Source of the DNA: an uncultured Bacteroidales bacterium | GTDB taxonomy: Bacteria; Bacteroidota; Bacteroidia; Bacteroidales; Paludibacteraceae | Direction: 5' to 3' | NCBI GenBank assembly: GCA_945949375.1 | Contig: CAMFEN010000045.1 | Coordinates: forward strand, 1 to 7,614 | DNA length: 7,614 bases | Part shown: positions 6,868 to 7,614 of the stretch, piece after piece | Position numbering within the stretch: position 1 is the first letter of the stretch | Layout of the letters: each line of letters starts with the position of its first letter | The notes under the pieces: model-generated | What the model was told of the DNA's origin: nothing | Database searches by the model: none | The model's input: the letters and a program-made list of their open reading frames with translations, nothing else | Made by a program: the position numbers and the translations under genes

Positions 6868-7585
6868 TCAGAAATGATGTTCGAAGAGGCGGGCGAAATG
6901 CTCTGTGAAGCGTTGCCAAAGACTTCTTTTTCCCCAATCATGTAAGGTTACGTATTTGCATTCCGCCATATCTTGTTCGAAGATATGGCGTTGTTGTATT
7001 GCGATGTCGGCATCGGTAAAGACTGCCGTTATCTCGTAGGAAAGGCGCAGGCTTCGCGGGTCGATGTTGGCACTTCCGATGGAGGTCAGTCGATCGTCCA
7101 TGACAATGGTCTTGGCGTGCATGTAGCCGCGTTGGTAGAGGTATATTTGTATGCCTTGGCGCAGGAGCAAGTCGTAGTGGGAAGCGGTGGCTTTGGGCAC
7201 GAGTATGCCTTTGTCGCCGCGGATAGGGAGCATGAGCCGCACTTCCACTCTCCTGTCGCGTGCGGCTTTGATGGCGGCTTGTATGCTTGGGGAGGGGATG
7301 AAATAGGGGGACTGGAAGTAGATGTAGCGCTGCGCATGGTGGAGCATGTAGCAGACGAGGGCATCCATACGCATAACTTTGTCTGTGGGGTTGATGGGTA
7401 GGATGTGGATGGGAGAGTGGTACAGCGATGCCTCGTCCTTTTGATTTTCGTTATCAAAGGTGCGGCCTGGAGACCGCACCTCCTTGTTGTATTGAGGGAG
7501 TTGCAGAATGCCTTTGCACTCTGTCCAGTCCCAGAGGAAGATGGATTCGAGTTCTTGGATGGCGGTGGGGTCGGTGAGGCGGAGG
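6868..7585 (-). CDS. Cardiolipin synthase-type phospholipase D protein, C-terminal part (5' end lost at contig end)
   Basis: The reverse strand encodes about 239 native codons ending in FARLFEHHF and TGA at 6870-6868. The second HKD motif of the phospholipase D superfamily is complete: HAKTIVMDD...GSANID (about 7119-7066; H, K, D, G, S and N all present), followed by SLRLSYEITAVFTD. Upstream are YIYFQSPYFIPSPSIQAAI and VEVRLMLPIRGDKGILVPKA, typical of bacterial cardiolipin synthases, which condense two phosphatidylglycerol molecules (or related lipids) at the inner membrane. The membrane anchor and first HKD motif are missing because the contig stops. The open frame seems to continue to a GTG at 7602-7600, but the residues MCSSDL there are translated adapter, so the true sequence begins near 7585. 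A near-perfect palindrome interrupts the region between the two catalytic halves (7458-7481). Confidence 0.85.
7458..7481. repeat. 24-base near-perfect palindrome inside the phospholipase D gene
   Basis: AGGTGCGGCCT (7458-7468) and AGACCGCACCT (7471-7481) are inverted copies around a two-base centre; 10 of 11 pairs match and the mismatch (7466/7473) becomes a U-G wobble in the minus-strand transcript. It lies in frame and encodes roughly VRSPGRT in a polar linker between the conserved LPQYN and SPIHILPIN segments. No second copy is visible in this window. Confidence 0.6.
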
Positions 7586-7614
7586 AGATCGGAAGAGCAC
7601 ACGTCTGAACTCCA
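7586..7614 (+). other. Illumina TruSeq adapter sequence (artefact)
   Basis: From 7586 the sequence reads AGATCGGAAGAGCACACGTC and continues CTGAACTCCA-type to the end, which is exactly the standard Illumina TruSeq read-1 adapter over 29 bases. It is not genomic and should be trimmed. The apparent start of the minus-strand reading frame at 7602 falls inside it. Confidence 0.97.

Noticed and set aside
6973..7401. Long plus-strand open frame opposite the phospholipase D gene.
   Set aside because: It is antisense to a well-supported enzyme with conserved catalytic motifs and its translation shows no recognisable domain.
7405..7608. Plus-strand open frame at the contig end, ending in residues EIGRAHV.
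   Set aside because: It is antisense to the phospholipase D gene and its last residues are translated from the sequencing adapter.

Overview
The window looks like a contig end from a member of the Bacteroidota, probably a Bacteroidales organism of the Prevotella/Bacteroides type. The evidence is the promoter boxes of the TAnnTTTG type (TATCTTTG on both strands of the first intergenic region), the lack of Shine-Dalgarno sequences before the genes, and the family types of the flanking housekeeping genes. I cannot name a species from sequence alone.

Layout. Positions 1-225 (minus strand) hold the first 75 codons of an acetyl-CoA hydrolase/transferase. A 263-base divergent intergenic region follows, with a well-formed plus-strand promoter at 425-456 and a probable minus-strand -7 box at 317-324. 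From 489 to 6040 there is a compact surface-polysaccharide operon on the plus strand: a Wzx-type flippase (GTG start), a Wzy-type polymerase, a GT2 glycosyltransferase, a GT4 glycosyltransferase, a 50-codon small ORF, and a left-handed beta-helix O-acyltransferase. The first three genes overlap by 4 and 1 bases, and the others are separated by about 6-12 bases. After a 56-base gap comes a Rossmann/DUF2520 protein on the same strand (6097-6840). A convergent cardiolipin-synthase-type phospholipase D gene (6868-7585, minus strand) is cut by the contig end. The last 29 bases (7586-7614) are Illumina adapter, not genome.

How the genes work together. The two glycosyltransferases would extend a lipid-linked repeat unit on the inner face of the inner membrane, the acyltransferase would decorate it, the flippase would move it across and the polymerase would join units in the periplasm. 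No initiating sugar-phosphate transferase, chain-length regulator, export gene or nucleotide-sugar synthesis gene is present, so these must be encoded elsewhere.

Most interesting points. Base composition changes abruptly inside the flippase gene (about 1240) and again, less cleanly, inside the acyltransferase gene (about 5750). This suggests that the AT-rich centre of the operon was exchanged by recombination within the two border genes, although a metagenome assembly chimera is a competing explanation. The 50-codon ORF resembles the N-terminus of the acyltransferase behind it and may be the stub of a displaced acyltransferase gene. A 24-base near-perfect palindrome lies in frame inside the cardiolipin synthase gene. 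I did not find a convincing new biological system; this is a known type of locus with some unusual scars.
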